NCBI RefSeq assembly: GCF_015690355.1 | Contig: NZ_JADPRT010000004.1 | Location: forward strand, 312,330-376,329 | Source: Streptacidiphilus fuscans | Lineage (GTDB): Bacteria > Actinomycetota > Actinomycetes > Streptomycetales > Streptomycetaceae | Direction: 5' to 3' | DNA: 64,000 nt | In this document: positions 28,219-36,669 of the stretch, piece after piece | Position numbering within the stretch: the first letter of the stretch is position 1 | Layout: each line of letters begins with the position of its first letter | Translations under genes and position numbers: made by a program | Notes under the pieces: model-generated | Seen by the model: the letters and a program-made list of their open reading frames with translations, nothing else | Told to the model about the DNA's origin: nothing | Databases searched by the model: none

Positions 28219-29021
28219 CCGAGCAGGACGCAGCGGAGCAGGACGCTCTGGAGCAGGACGCGCCGGAGCAGGACGCACCGGCCCGCGTACCCGCCCGGAC
28301 TGCTGTGCCGTCCCGGCCGTCCCGGGCGCCCGGGCCGCGCCGGATCGCCGGGCCGCTGGTGCTCGTCGGGGCGCTTGCGGCTGTCGCCGTCGCCGTCGCG
28401 GTGCTCGGCGGCGAGCGCCTGCTCTCCGGAGCCGACCCCTTCGCCGGGATGCCCGCACCCGTGGCCGCGGCGGCGTTCGTCGCGCTCTACGCCGCCGCGA
28501 CGGTCGCGTTCGTGCCCAAGCCGCTGCTCAACCTGGCCGCCGGGGCGTGGTTCGGGCTGGCCGAAGGGCTGGGGTTGGCCGTCGTCGCGACCTCCCTCGG
28601 CGCGCTGGCGTCCTTCACGCTCGCCCGCCGGCTCGGCCGCGAGGCGCTGCGCCCCTGGCTACGTGCCCGCGCCTGGCGCGCGCTGGACCGGGAGTTGACC
28701 GGTCACGGGTTCCGGTCCGTGCTGACGATGCGTCTGATCCCGGTGCTGCCCTTCGCCGTCGTCAACTGCGCGACGGCGCTGGGCGGAACGCGCATCCGGC
28801 CGTTCGCCGCCGCGACCGCCGTCGGCGTGCTGCCGGGAACGGCCGTGCTGGTCCTGGCCGGTGCGACCGCCTCCGCGCCCAGCCCGCTCGGCACCTGGCT
28901 CTCGCTGGCGGCCCTGGCCGCCCTCGGCGCCGCGACGCTGGCTCCGCGTCTGAGACGTGGTCGGGAAGGCCGTCGCCTGCGTCAGAACGCGGTTCTGCGC
29001 CAGAGCGCGGAACGCGGTTGA
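28206..29021 (+). CDS. TVP38/TMEM64 (VTT-domain) membrane protein
   Basis: Up to 271 residues if translation begins at TTG 28206, inside tenA with GGGGAG just upstream; a GTG at 28305 is the conservative alternative. After an extension of Glu-Gln-Asp-Ala-x repeats, membrane helices follow: 'LVLVGALAAVAVAVAVLGG', 'AAAFVALYAAATVAFVPKPLLNLAAGAWFG', the VTT core 'GALASFTLARRLGREALRPWL', 'MRLIPVLPFAVVNCATALGG' and 'FAAATAVGVLPGTAVLVLAG'. This DedA/VTT superfamily is implicated in lipid scrambling or polyprenyl-lipid recycling; the bacterial substrate here is unknown. Confidence 0.8.
   Translation: MAGLTEQDAAEQDALEQDAPEQDAPARVPARTAVPSRPSRAPGPRRIAGPLVLVGALAAVAVAVAVLGGERLLSGADPFAGMPAPVAAAAFVALYAAATVAFVPKPLLNLAAGAWFGLAEGLGLAVVATSLGALASFTLARRLGREALRPWLRARAWRALDRELTGHGFRSVLTMRLIPVLPFAVVNCATALGGTRIRPFAAATAVGVLPGTAVLVLAGATASAPSPLGTWLSLAALAALGAATLAPRLRRGREGRRLRQNAVLRQSAERG
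28221..28280. repeat. Four 15-bp tandem repeats just after the tenA stop
   Basis: gagcaggacgc plus four variable bases, at 28221-28235, 28236-28250, 28251-28265 and 28266-28280. In the VTT frame each unit encodes E-Q-D-A-x (x = A, L, P, P). The array begins two bases after the tenA TGA. Confidence 0.85.
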
Positions 29022-29054
29022 CGAAAACGCAGTTCCGCTGGTCAACTGTCCGAT

Positions 29055-29132
29055 ATGAGGACCGGGCAGCGCTTGGTGATCCGGGGCCACATCGACTTCG
29101 GTCGGGTGTGGTCCGCGGCGTGTCGCGCCTGA
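29055..29132 (+). CDS. 25-residue leader peptide, cysteine-attenuation type
   Basis: ATG 29055 to TGA 29130-29132 encodes MRTGQRLVIRGHIDFGRVW followed by S-A-A-C-R-A. The core RxHIDFGRVxSAxCR closely resembles the short actinobacterial leader peptides (typically RRHIDLxRVxSAxC) found ahead of sulfur-metabolism operons, in which Cys codons near the end are thought to sense Cys-tRNA supply. No Shine-Dalgarno is visible, consistent with leaderless translation. The next gene is DUF1684, 174 bp downstream; GTACC(29266 region)/GGTAC and GC-rich hairpins lie between. Confidence 0.65.
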   Translation: MRTGQRLVIRGHIDFGRVWSAACRA

Positions 29133-29306
29133 CGCCCGACCTCTGATTCCCGCCCGTCCCCGCCTCCCGCGCGGACCCGGCTGCCGTCCTGCCGCCTCGC
29201 CGACGCGCGTGCGCGCAGGCACCCGTGCCCGCCCGACCGCGCCCGCGGATCGCGTCACCCTCTTCGTACCTCCGCTTGGTACCTGCCGAACGACCTGAGG
29301 AGTCCC

Positions 29307-30086
29307 ATGTCCACGGCCCAGGACGACTGGAAGCACTGGATCGACCAGCGCGTCATCACCGCCCGCGCGCCGCACGGCCCCCTCGCGCTCACCGGGACGC
29401 ACTGGCTGCGCGACCTCGGCCCGGGCGTCCCCGGCGTGCCCGGCCGTTGGGAGCTCGACGCCGAGGGCGGCTGCGTCACCCTCACCGCCGCGCGCCACGA
29501 CGGCCTGGCGGTCGACGACGAACCGCTGGACCGCACCGTGCGGCTCTGCCCGGACACGGCGGCCAAGCCCTCCCGAATCACCTACGGCGGACGGCGGTTG
29601 CTGCTGATCCTGCGCGAGGGCGAGTACGCGGTCCGTGTCTACGACCCGGCAGCCCCGGCGCGTGCGGCGTTCGCGGGGATCGCCGCGCACCCCTACGACG
29701 CGGCGTGGACGCTCCCGGCGCGGTTCACGGCGTACCCGGACCCGCAGGTCGTCCAGGTCGACAACGCGGACGGCCGCCCGCGCGGCCTGGCCCTGGCGGG
29801 TGAGGTCGCCTTCGAGCTGGACGGCAGCCCGCTCCGTCTCGCCGTCGGCCGGGCGGACAGCGGCGCGCTGCACGCGGTCTTCGCCGACGCGGACGAACAG
29901 AACTACCGCTTCCGCTTCGTCGACCTCCCCGCCCCGGCGGAGGATGGGAGCACGGTCCTCGACCTCAACCGTGCCTACCTCCCGCCCTGTGCCTTCTCGG
30001 ACCACTTCCTCTGTCCCTTCCCGCCGTCCGGCAACCGGCTCACGGTCGCCGTCGCTGCGGGGGAGAGCCGGGTGCTCCGGCACTGA
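29307..30086 (+). CDS. DUF1684 family protein
   Basis: 259 residues, ATG 29307 after TGAGGAG. Family signature near the C-terminus: 'VLDLNRAYLPPCAFSDHFLCPFPPSGNRL', with the conserved Cys, Asp, His. Strand-rich fold with 'EYAVRVYDPAAPARAAFAGI'. The biochemical role is unknown. It is preceded by a probable Cys leader peptide, which hints at a sulfur connection. Its TGA lies in the left arm of the hairpin at 30083-30115. Confidence 0.85.
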   Translation: MSTAQDDWKHWIDQRVITARAPHGPLALTGTHWLRDLGPGVPGVPGRWELDAEGGCVTLTAARHDGLAVDDEPLDRTVRLCPDTAAKPSRITYGGRRLLLILREGEYAVRVYDPAAPARAAFAGIAAHPYDAAWTLPARFTAYPDPQVVQVDNADGRPRGLALAGEVAFELDGSPLRLAVGRADSGALHAVFADADEQNYRFRFVDLPAPAEDGSTVLDLNRAYLPPCAFSDHFLCPFPPSGNRLTVAVAAGESRVLRH

Positions 30087-30115
30087 GCGACCTTGGGGCT
30101 GGCCCCAGGGCTCAG
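30083..30115. terminator. Hairpin built across both stop codons of convergent genes
   Basis: CTGAGC (30083-30088) pairs with GCTCAG (30110-30115), and inside it TGGGGC-TG-GCCCCA forms a second perfect stem. The outer arms contain the TGA of DUF1684 (30084-30086) and the complementary TGA of the LLM oxidoreductase (30112-30114). Confidence 0.8.
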
Positions 30116-30951
30116 CCCACCTGCTCCAGCGCCGAGGCCAGCGGCTCCAGCACGGACGGCGTGTAGGGCGTCGGCAGGTAGACGATGCCGAGGTCCGCAC
30201 CCGCCTCCGCGAACGCCGCGGCCTCGGCCGCCGTCGCCGACGGGTCTCCGGCGTACCGGAGTTGGGCCGAGACGCGGATCTCGGCCGGATCGCGGCCGAG
30301 GTCAGCGCAGTGCCCGTGCAGGATGTCCCGGGCCTTGCGGAAGTCGGCGAGCGGGCCGGTGTCGAAGTTCCAGTGCTGCGCGAAGCGGGCCGCGGTGCGG
30401 AGGGTCCGGGCCGCTCCGCTGCCGCCGATGCAGAGCGGCGGATGGGGCCGCTGCACCGGCTTGGGCTCGCACCGGGCGTCGGCCAGCCGGTAGTGACGGC
30501 CCGTGAAGGTCAGCGTCGGCTGCGGCGAGAGCAGGCCGACCAGCACCGCGCAGGCCTCTTCGAGCCGGTCGCTGCGCTCGCGCGGCGTCCCGAGCTCGAT
30601 GCCGTAGGCGTCCGACTCCTCGGCGTTCCACCCGGCGCCGATGCCGATCTCCAGCCGCCCGCCGGAGATGACGTCCAGCGTGGCGGCCATGTTGGCCAGC
30701 ACCGCCGGATGCCGGTAGTGGACGCCGGTGACCAGCGTGCCGAAGCGCAGCCGGGCCGTCGCCTGCGCCAGCGCGGCCAGGGTGATCCAGCCCTCGAACC
30801 GGGGCACGGCCGGGTCCGCGCTGTGGGTCGGGTGGAAGTGGTCCGAGGTCCAACCGGACTCGTACAGCGGGATCGTGTCGGCCTCCCGCCAGACGGCCAG
30901 CAGGTTGTCCCACGAGGTGTTCTGCGGCGAGGTCTTGAAGGCGAAGCGCAT
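30112..30951 (-). CDS. LLM-class F420-dependent oxidoreductase
   Basis: 279 residues. Luciferase-like TIM barrel: 'MRFAFKTSPQNTSWDNLLAVWREAD', 'SGWTSDHFHPT', 'LRFGTLVTGVHYRHPAVLANMAATLDVISGGRLEIGIGAGW' and 'HPPLCIGGSG'. The 'GGRLEIGIGAGWNAEE' segment is standard for F420-dependent actinobacterial members. Substrate unknown. No F420 biosynthesis gene is in the window. Confidence 0.87.
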   Translation of the reverse strand: MRFAFKTSPQNTSWDNLLAVWREADTIPLYESGWTSDHFHPTHSADPAVPRFEGWITLAALAQATARLRFGTLVTGVHYRHPAVLANMAATLDVISGGRLEIGIGAGWNAEESDAYGIELGTPRERSDRLEEACAVLVGLLSPQPTLTFTGRHYRLADARCEPKPVQRPHPPLCIGGSGAARTLRTAARFAQHWNFDTGPLADFRKARDILHGHCADLGRDPAEIRVSAQLRYAGDPSATAAEAAAFAEAGADLGIVYLPTPYTPSVLEPLASALEQVG

Positions 30952-31073
30952 GCGGGGACGCTACCGGCCGCCCGGATACCGGTCCATGGTGGGCGAGCCG
31001 CTGACCTGGGCGTGACCTGCGCACGACACAAGCTGTGTACGGACTTTGCGTCCGCCATCTTGACGAATTCTCG

Positions 31074-31090
31074 TAAGGAAAGTTTCCTAA
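31074..31090. promoter_or_regulatory. Palindromic operator upstream of the GH8 gene
   Basis: TAAGGAAAGTTTCCTAA, with perfect core AGGAAA-G-TTTCCT at 31076-31088, in an AT-richer stretch 149 bp before the GTG. It resembles the AGGAAA/TTTCCT boxes that ROK-family regulators such as CsnR recognise ahead of Streptomyces polysaccharide-hydrolase genes (from memory of that literature). Confidence 0.7.
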
Positions 31091-31236
31091 CCATTGCACG
31101 ACCGCAGCTGCGCCCGCTCCCGACGCGCAGTCGATCCCACGCGCGCCCGAACGCCACCACAGCTGCTCTGTACGCCACTTGACGTTCCGTCGGTCCGGCG
31201 GTCGACACCCGGCCGGACCCGAGCGAAGGAGTCCGT

Positions 31237-33324
31237 GTGCGCCATCCTGGGAAGAGATCTCTAGCCGTCGGCGTCAGCGGCGCCCTGATCGGGGCGTCAA
31301 TGACCGCGCTCACCGCGCTGGCCGCGGTTCCGGCGCATGCGGCGACGGGACCGGCGATGCCGTTCCCGCAGCACCAGACGTACAAGGTCGGGGTGATGCC
31401 GTCCGCGTCGCAGTCGGCCCGCGACGCCGCGGTGGAGAAGCAGTACGACTCGTGGAAGGCCACCTACCTGGTCCACGGCTGCGCGTCGAACGAGTACTAC
31501 GTCTCGACCAAGGGCGACAGCGACGCGACCAACAACGGCCCGGTCTCCGAGGGTCAGGGCTACGGGATGAACATCGTGCCGCTGATGGCGGGTTACGACG
31601 CCAACGCCCAGACCGAGTTCAACGGCCTCTGGCAGCTGGTCAAGGACCACGAGGACCAGTGGGGCCTGATGCAGTGGCAGTTGGACGGCAAGACCTGCAA
31701 GTACTACAGCTCCGGCACGCCTGACGCGGCCACCGACGGTGACCTGGACATCGGCTACGGGCTGATCCTCGCCGACAAGCAGTGGGGCGGCTACACCAGC
31801 GACGCGATGACCTGGCTCACCAGCTTCTGGAACCACGACGTCGCGCCGGACGGTCACCTCAAGTGCGAGGACGACGGACCGAACACGGACACCCGCCCGT
31901 CCGACCAGATGCTCGACCACCTGCGGGCGTTCGCGGCGTACGACACCACGCACGACTGGAACAAGGTCATCACCCGGACCCAGCAGCTCGACACCGAGTA
32001 CACCCAGGCGTACTCGCCCAACGACGGCCTGCTCTCCGACTTCGTGGTGAACGCGAACACCACCTCGCCCTCCCCGGCCCCGGCCAACTACCAGGAGGAC
32101 CAGCCGGACAACATCGTCGGCTACAACTCCATCCGCGTCCCCTGGCACATGGGCACCGACGCGCTGGAGAACGGCACCACAGTGGCCGCGACGGAATACA
32201 GCCTCGCCAAGCTCGAATCCGCCTGTCTGAAGGCCGAGTCGGGCGGCAACCCGCAGAACGTGTACCCGCACACCAACCTCAACTGCACCCCGTACTCGAC
32301 CAGCGACCAGGCGGAGGAGGCCGGTGACGCGGTCGGACCGGCGGCCATGGCCTCGGGCGACCAGTCCTGGACCGACGCGATCTGGAACCAGCTGGCGACC
32401 AACCCGTTCGGGGACGGCTACTACGGCGAGTCCATCAAGATGCTGGTCTACCTGGTGATGGCCGGCGACTACTGGAACCCGGCCACGGTCGGCACCGGCA
32501 CCTCCAGCGACTTCTCACTCTCCACGTCCCCGGCCTCCGGCTCGGTCGCCGCGGGTTCGGCCGCGACGGTGACCGTCGGGACGGCGGTGGCGTCCGGCTC
32601 GGCGGAGTCGGTCTCGTTGGCCGCCTCCGGCCTGCCCTCGGGGGCGACGGCGTCGTTCAGCCCGGCCTCGGTGACCTCGGGCGGATCGAGCACGCTCACC
32701 GTCTCGACGTCCGCGACGACGCCCGCCGGAACGTACCCGATCACCGTCACCGGCACCGCCGCCTCCGGCAGCCACACCGCCACCTACAGCCTGACCGTGA
32801 CCGCGTCCAGCGGCGGTGGCTCGTGCACGGCGGCGCAGTTGCTGGGCAACCCGGGTTTCGAGAACGGTGCCACGACCGCACCGTGGACGGCGTCGTCGAC
32901 GCTGGGGTTCAACCCGATCACGCAGGCGACGAGTGCTGAGCCCGCGCACTCGGGCAGTTGGATCGCGTGGTTCGACGGCAACGGAACGGCCGACACCGAC
33001 ACCATCGCGCAGACGGTGTCCCTCCCGAGCAACTGCACCACGGCAACCCTGAGTTACTGGCAGCACATCGACACCACCGAGAACACGACCACGGCCACGC
33101 CGGACACCTTCTCGGTCCAGGTGCTCAACTCCGCAGGGACGGTGCTGGGGACGCTCGGCTCCTTCTCCAACCTCAACAAGAACACCGGCTACGCTCAGCA
33201 CTCCTTCAGCCTGACTCCGTACCTCGGCCAGACGGTGACGCTGAAGTTCACCGGCGCCGAGACCGACAAGAACGGCGGCACGACGGACTTCGTGATCGAC
33301 GACACGGCGATCAACGTCGACTGA
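31237..33324 (+). CDS. Secreted GH8 glycosidase with Ig-like and C-terminal beta-sandwich modules
   Basis: 695 residues, GTG 31237 with GAAGGAG upstream. Signal peptide ('KRSLAVGVSGALIGASMTALTALAAVPAHA', about 1-37). GH8 catalytic domain about 40-415: 'SEGQGYGM' holds the general-acid glutamate and 'ATDGDLDIGYGL' the conserved Asp pair. Residues about 420-525 are an Ig-like/PKD-type Ser/Thr/Ala-rich domain. After 'SSGGGSC', residues about 530-695 form a beta-sandwich ('LLGNPGFENG', 'TDFVIDDTAINVD') as seen in extracellular binding modules. GH8 includes cellulases, lichenases, xylanases and chitosanases; the operator upstream favours a chitosanase or cellulase role without proving it. Confidence 0.9.
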   Translation: MRHPGKRSLAVGVSGALIGASMTALTALAAVPAHAATGPAMPFPQHQTYKVGVMPSASQSARDAAVEKQYDSWKATYLVHGCASNEYYVSTKGDSDATNNGPVSEGQGYGMNIVPLMAGYDANAQTEFNGLWQLVKDHEDQWGLMQWQLDGKTCKYYSSGTPDAATDGDLDIGYGLILADKQWGGYTSDAMTWLTSFWNHDVAPDGHLKCEDDGPNTDTRPSDQMLDHLRAFAAYDTTHDWNKVITRTQQLDTEYTQAYSPNDGLLSDFVVNANTTSPSPAPANYQEDQPDNIVGYNSIRVPWHMGTDALENGTTVAATEYSLAKLESACLKAESGGNPQNVYPHTNLNCTPYSTSDQAEEAGDAVGPAAMASGDQSWTDAIWNQLATNPFGDGYYGESIKMLVYLVMAGDYWNPATVGTGTSSDFSLSTSPASGSVAAGSAATVTVGTAVASGSAESVSLAASGLPSGATASFSPASVTSGGSSTLTVSTSATTPAGTYPITVTGTAASGSHTATYSLTVTASSGGGSCTAAQLLGNPGFENGATTAPWTASSTLGFNPITQATSAEPAHSGSWIAWFDGNGTADTDTIAQTVSLPSNCTTATLSYWQHIDTTENTTTATPDTFSVQVLNSAGTVLGTLGSFSNLNKNTGYAQHSFSLTPYLGQTVTLKFTGAETDKNGGTTDFVIDDTAINVD

Positions 33325-33343
33325 CAGTCGACGACCTGAACGA

Positions 33344-33390
33344 GCGGCTCCGTCCGACCCGGCCGAACTGACCGGGGCGGGCGGAGCCGC
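33344..33390. terminator. Hairpin after the GH8 gene
   Basis: GCGGCTCCG (33344-33352) pairs perfectly with CGGAGCCGC (33382-33390), 20 bp after the GH8 stop codon. Confidence 0.75.
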
Positions 33391-33441
33391 CGTCGGAAAA
33401 CCCCTTTGCCGCAAGCGATTCGGCGGCGCGACACTGCCGGG

Positions 33442-34206
33442 ATGGACTCCGAACCCGGGCACCACGCAGCCGGATACTCCGACGCGGACGACGCCGCGCT
33501 CTACGACCTGCTCAACCCCTGGGAGCCGGAGGTGCGTCCGAGCGGCGACGCCTTCTACACCGACCTGGTCATGGCGGCGGACTCGGTCCTCGACGTGGGC
33601 TGCGGCACGGGTCTGATGCTGCGTCATGCCCGCGCGCACGGCCATGGCGGTCGTCTGGTCGGGCTCGATCCGGACGTCGCCTCGCTCGCGCGGGCGCGTC
33701 GTCGCGACGACGTCGAGTGGGTCGAGGGCCGTGCGGCGGAGGCCCGTTGGCAGGGCGAGTTCGCCCTGGCGACCATGGTCAGCCACGCGTTCCAGTGCCT
33801 GGTGACCGACGAGGAGCTGCGCAGCTCGCTCACGGCGATCCGCGCGGCCCTGCGCGACGACGGCGTCTTCGCCTTCGAGACGCGTCACCCGCAGGCGCGC
33901 GCCTGGGAGAGCTGGACCTCGGAGAGCCCCTCGACCCTCGTCGACGGCACCGGGCGGACGCTGCTCGTCTCGAACGCGGTGGAGTCGGTGACCGACGGCG
34001 TCGTCACCGTGACCGAGACGACGTCCGCGCCCGACGGCACCGTGCTCCGGGTCGGCCGGGACAGCCTGCGCTTCCTGGAGGTCGACGCCCTGGACGCCTT
34101 CCTCGCCGAGGCGGGCTTCACCGTCACCGCCCGCTACGGCGACTGGTCCGGCGGCCCGTTGGACGAGCGCAGCAGGGAGATCGTCATGGTGGCCCGCCGC
34201 GCCTGA
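33442..34206 (+). CDS. Class I SAM-dependent methyltransferase
   Basis: 254 residues from ATG 33442. 'SVLDVGCGTGLMLRHARAHGHGGRLVGLDPD' is motif I with the acidic end of beta-2; 'FALATMVSHAFQCL' fits motif post-I, and 'ALRDDGVFAFETRHPQARAWE' motif III. The C-terminal beta region with 'RDSLRFLEVDALDAFLAEAGF' matches the common small-molecule methyltransferase fold. Substrate unknown; ribosome site weak. Confidence 0.85.
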   Translation: MDSEPGHHAAGYSDADDAALYDLLNPWEPEVRPSGDAFYTDLVMAADSVLDVGCGTGLMLRHARAHGHGGRLVGLDPDVASLARARRRDDVEWVEGRAAEARWQGEFALATMVSHAFQCLVTDEELRSSLTAIRAALRDDGVFAFETRHPQARAWESWTSESPSTLVDGTGRTLLVSNAVESVTDGVVTVTETTSAPDGTVLRVGRDSLRFLEVDALDAFLAEAGFTVTARYGDWSGGPLDERSREIVMVARRA

Positions 34207-34226
34207 CGGGAGGTCCAAAACGGCCC

Positions 34227-35195
34227 CTAGCCGCCGCCCAGGAGCCGCGCCCCCAGCGGGGTGCAGGCGTGGTGCACGAACTTGCCGTCCCTGGAGGTCG
34301 TCACCAGCCCGGCCGCCCGCAGCGTCTTCGCATGGCCGGAGGCGCTGGCCGGGCTGATCCCCAGCTGCTGGGCCAGCCCGCCGGTGGTCTGCGGCCGCGC
34401 CAGCAGCTGCAGCACCTGCGCCCTGGTCGGACCGAGCAGCGCCGCCAGCGGATCCGTGGACGCGTCCTGCGGCGGGACCAGCGACAGCGCCCGCAACGCG
34501 GGGTAGACGAGCAGCAACGAGCCGTCCGGCGCCCAGGTCCACAGTGGCGCGCCGCGCCAGAGCAGCGACGGCATCAGGGTCACGCCCGCCCCGCTGAGCC
34601 GGAGCTCCTGGTCGCGGTCGCGGGCGCTGGGCAGCCTCAGCACGCTGCCCGACCAACTCGCCCCCGTGACCAGCCCGGAGAGCAGTGCCCGCAGCCCGTC
34701 GGTCGCCAGCACCTGGCTGCGCCAGGTCACGTCCGCGGCGAACCCCGCCTGTACCTGCGGCCACCACGGTCGCAGGAAGTCGCGGTGCGCGGCGGTCAGC
34801 GCGGTCTCCAACTCCCGCCAGGCACGCGCCTCTCCGCGCGAAAGCGCCACCGCCCTTGCCGGGACGGCGCGTTGGTCGCCCAGAACGCGGCGCAGCTCGC
34901 GTGCGGCCTCCTCACGCGGCGTGGCGGCGACCAGGGCGACCGCCTCGTCGGCGTCCGCCAGCGGCGGATCGAGGAAGAGCGGGCCGAGCCCGGTGTCCGG
35001 CCGCAGCAGCTCCAGCAGGGACCGCACCGGCGGAGTGAGCGAGGGCAGCGCACCGCGCCGCCACCGGGCCAGCGCCGGATCGGTACTGCCCGCGCGCAGC
35101 AGTGTCAGCGCCAACCCCGCCTCGACCAGCGGCGCGGGCGCGGCGGCGAGGCGCACCCTGAGCAGGTCCTCCGGCGAGAACCGCACGCACAGCAT
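34227..35195 (-). CDS. ArsR-type winged-helix regulator with large N-terminal domain
   Basis: 322 residues. The DNA-binding winged helix is at the C-terminus (about 235-322): 'LLGPTRAQVLQLLARPQTTGGLAQQLGISPASASGHAKTLRAAGLV' then the wing 'TSRDGKFVHHACTPLG'. The ~230-residue N-terminal domain has no metal-site cysteines and is probably a ligand or dimerisation domain, as in other streptomycete ArsR/DUF5937-like regulators. It is divergent from the secreted protein at 35338, a candidate target. Confidence 0.82.
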   Translation of the reverse strand: MLCVRFSPEDLLRVRLAAAPAPLVEAGLALTLLRAGSTDPALARWRRGALPSLTPPVRSLLELLRPDTGLGPLFLDPPLADADEAVALVAATPREEAARELRRVLGDQRAVPARAVALSRGEARAWRELETALTAAHRDFLRPWWPQVQAGFAADVTWRSQVLATDGLRALLSGLVTGASWSGSVLRLPSARDRDQELRLSGAGVTLMPSLLWRGAPLWTWAPDGSLLLVYPALRALSLVPPQDASTDPLAALLGPTRAQVLQLLARPQTTGGLAQQLGISPASASGHAKTLRAAGLVTTSRDGKFVHHACTPLGARLLGGG

Positions 35196-35337
35196 GACCG
35201 CCCCCGCCTCCGATCGCGCCCGTCCGGCACGCTCCCCAGCCTGCCACGCTTCGGGCGGGCACGAAATGATCGCACGTCAATTCGGCTGCGGGGCAGGCTT
35301 GGTGCGCACCTTCTCCAACCCCCTTGACGGAGGCCCG

Positions 35338-35898
35338 ATGTACCGAGCGCAGAGACACGAGCGCAGACCTGCCCGAAGAACCCGCACCGCCGTCGGACTG
35401 CTGCTGAGCGCGGGCGTCGGCCTCGCGTTCGCCCTGCCGGGGACGGCGGCGGCCGACGCGCCCGGTCCGTGGCAGAGCTACCGCAGCGGGCCGTTCAGCG
35501 ACGCGGCGGGCGAGGTCTGCTCGTTCCCGCTGAGCGGCCACTCGGTGGCGGACCAGGAGAAGATCCGGACCTTGGCCGTGGACAGCTCGGGGGAGCCCAC
35601 GGAGCAGGAGATCACCGGTCAGCTCGTGTTCCGCTACACCGACGACGCCACCGGGGCCTGGACGGACGAGAACCTGACCGGCACGGCGTGGTTGTACTAC
35701 CACGCCGACGGCAGCCAGACCTGGGTGGTCTCCGGCCACCTCGGCCTGGGCATCCGGGCCGGCAACCCCTACGCGGCGCAGGGCTACTCGATCCTGAGCG
35801 GCAGCCTGACCGTGCAGATCACCGCCGACCACTACCCGTACGTCACCCGGCACGACGGGTCCACCGAGAACCTGTGCCAGGAGCTCGGCGGGTCCTGA
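35338..35898 (+). CDS. Small secreted protein of unknown function
   Basis: 186 residues, ATG 35338 after GGAGG. Signal peptide: 'RRPARRTRTAVGLLLSAGVGLAFALPGTAAADA', cleavage expected near 'TAAADA'. Mature part about 147 residues with two cysteines ('EVCSFPLSG' and 'NLCQELGGS') that could pair. Beta-rich pattern ('GQLVFRYTDDATGAWTDENLTGTAW', 'LGLGIRAGNPYAAQGYSILSGSLTV'). No family recognised. The stop codon is in a 13-bp repeat. Confidence 0.75.
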   Translation: MYRAQRHERRPARRTRTAVGLLLSAGVGLAFALPGTAAADAPGPWQSYRSGPFSDAAGEVCSFPLSGHSVADQEKIRTLAVDSSGEPTEQEITGQLVFRYTDDATGAWTDENLTGTAWLYYHADGSQTWVVSGHLGLGIRAGNPYAAQGYSILSGSLTVQITADHYPYVTRHDGSTENLCQELGGS

Positions 35899-35929
35899 GC
35901 GCTGGTCCTGAGCGCTGGTCCTGAGCGCG
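35891..35929. repeat. Three 13-bp tandem repeats containing a stop codon
   Basis: ggtcctgagcgct at 35891-35903 and 35904-35916, then ggtcctgagcgcg at 35917-35929. The TGA ending the secreted-protein gene (35896-35898) is inside copy 1. Confidence 0.88.
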
Positions 35930-36007
35930 GCGCTGACGCCCGCCCCCGCCTCCGGCCCGCCTCCGGCTCGGAGCGCGCGTCGGACGGGTGCGACCTACCG
36001 TGGACTG

Positions 36008-36625
36008 ATGCGACCTGTTCCCTGGTGGGCGCTGGTGTCGTCGGGGACAGCGCCTCTGTTGCTTGTCGGCGGGTGGTTGGTCTCGGCCTCGCTCCAAGGG
36101 CCGGGATACGACCCGGTGACCGAGACCATCAGCGCCTTGGCGGGCGGAGGCGCGGCGGACTCCTGGCTGATGGCCGGGGCCATCGGCGGGCTCGGCGCGT
36201 GCCATCTGGTCACGGCGATCGGCCTGCGCGTCGCGGGGGCCGCGGGGAGGCTCGCGCTGGCGGCCGGGGGAGTGGCGTCGATCCTGGTCGCCTTCTCCCC
36301 GGTGCCGCCCAGCGGCGGGTCGATGCAGCACAGCGCCGCCGCGGTGGTCGGCTACTCGTTCCTCGCCGTCTGGCCGGTGCTGGCGGCGTACCGGCGGCGC
36401 GCGCCGGCGTGGGGCCTGCGTCCGATGCTGGGGGCGATGGTCACGCTGGTGTCGCTGATCGGAGCGGGCTGGTTCCTGCTGGAGACGTGGGGACACGGCG
36501 AGGCGGGTGTCGCCGAGCGGGTGGTGACCGGCTTGCAGGCGTTGTGGCCCCTGGTCGTGGTGGTCTCCTGCCTGGAGCTCGAACACGTGCGCCACCGGCG
36601 GACGGCCGCCGCCGACCGGGCGTGA
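36008..36625 (+). CDS. DUF998 membrane protein
   Basis: 205 residues with about six membrane helices ('WWALVSSGTAPLLLVGGWLVSA', 'GAIGGLGACHLVTAIGLRV', 'LALAAGGVASILVAFSP', 'SAAAVVGYSFLAVWPVLAAY', 'MLGAMVTLVSLIGAGWFLLE', 'LQALWPLVVVVSCLE') and the DUF998 loop 'YDPVTETISALAGGG' after helix 1. Integral membrane protein, function unknown. Confidence 0.85.
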   Translation: MRPVPWWALVSSGTAPLLLVGGWLVSASLQGPGYDPVTETISALAGGGAADSWLMAGAIGGLGACHLVTAIGLRVAGAAGRLALAAGGVASILVAFSPVPPSGGSMQHSAAAVVGYSFLAVWPVLAAYRRRAPAWGLRPMLGAMVTLVSLIGAGWFLLETWGHGEAGVAERVVTGLQALWPLVVVVSCLELEHVRHRRTAAADRA

Positions 36626-36669
36626 CCGCGCGGGATGCCCGCAGCCGCCGCCTGAGGCACGCTGGAAAC

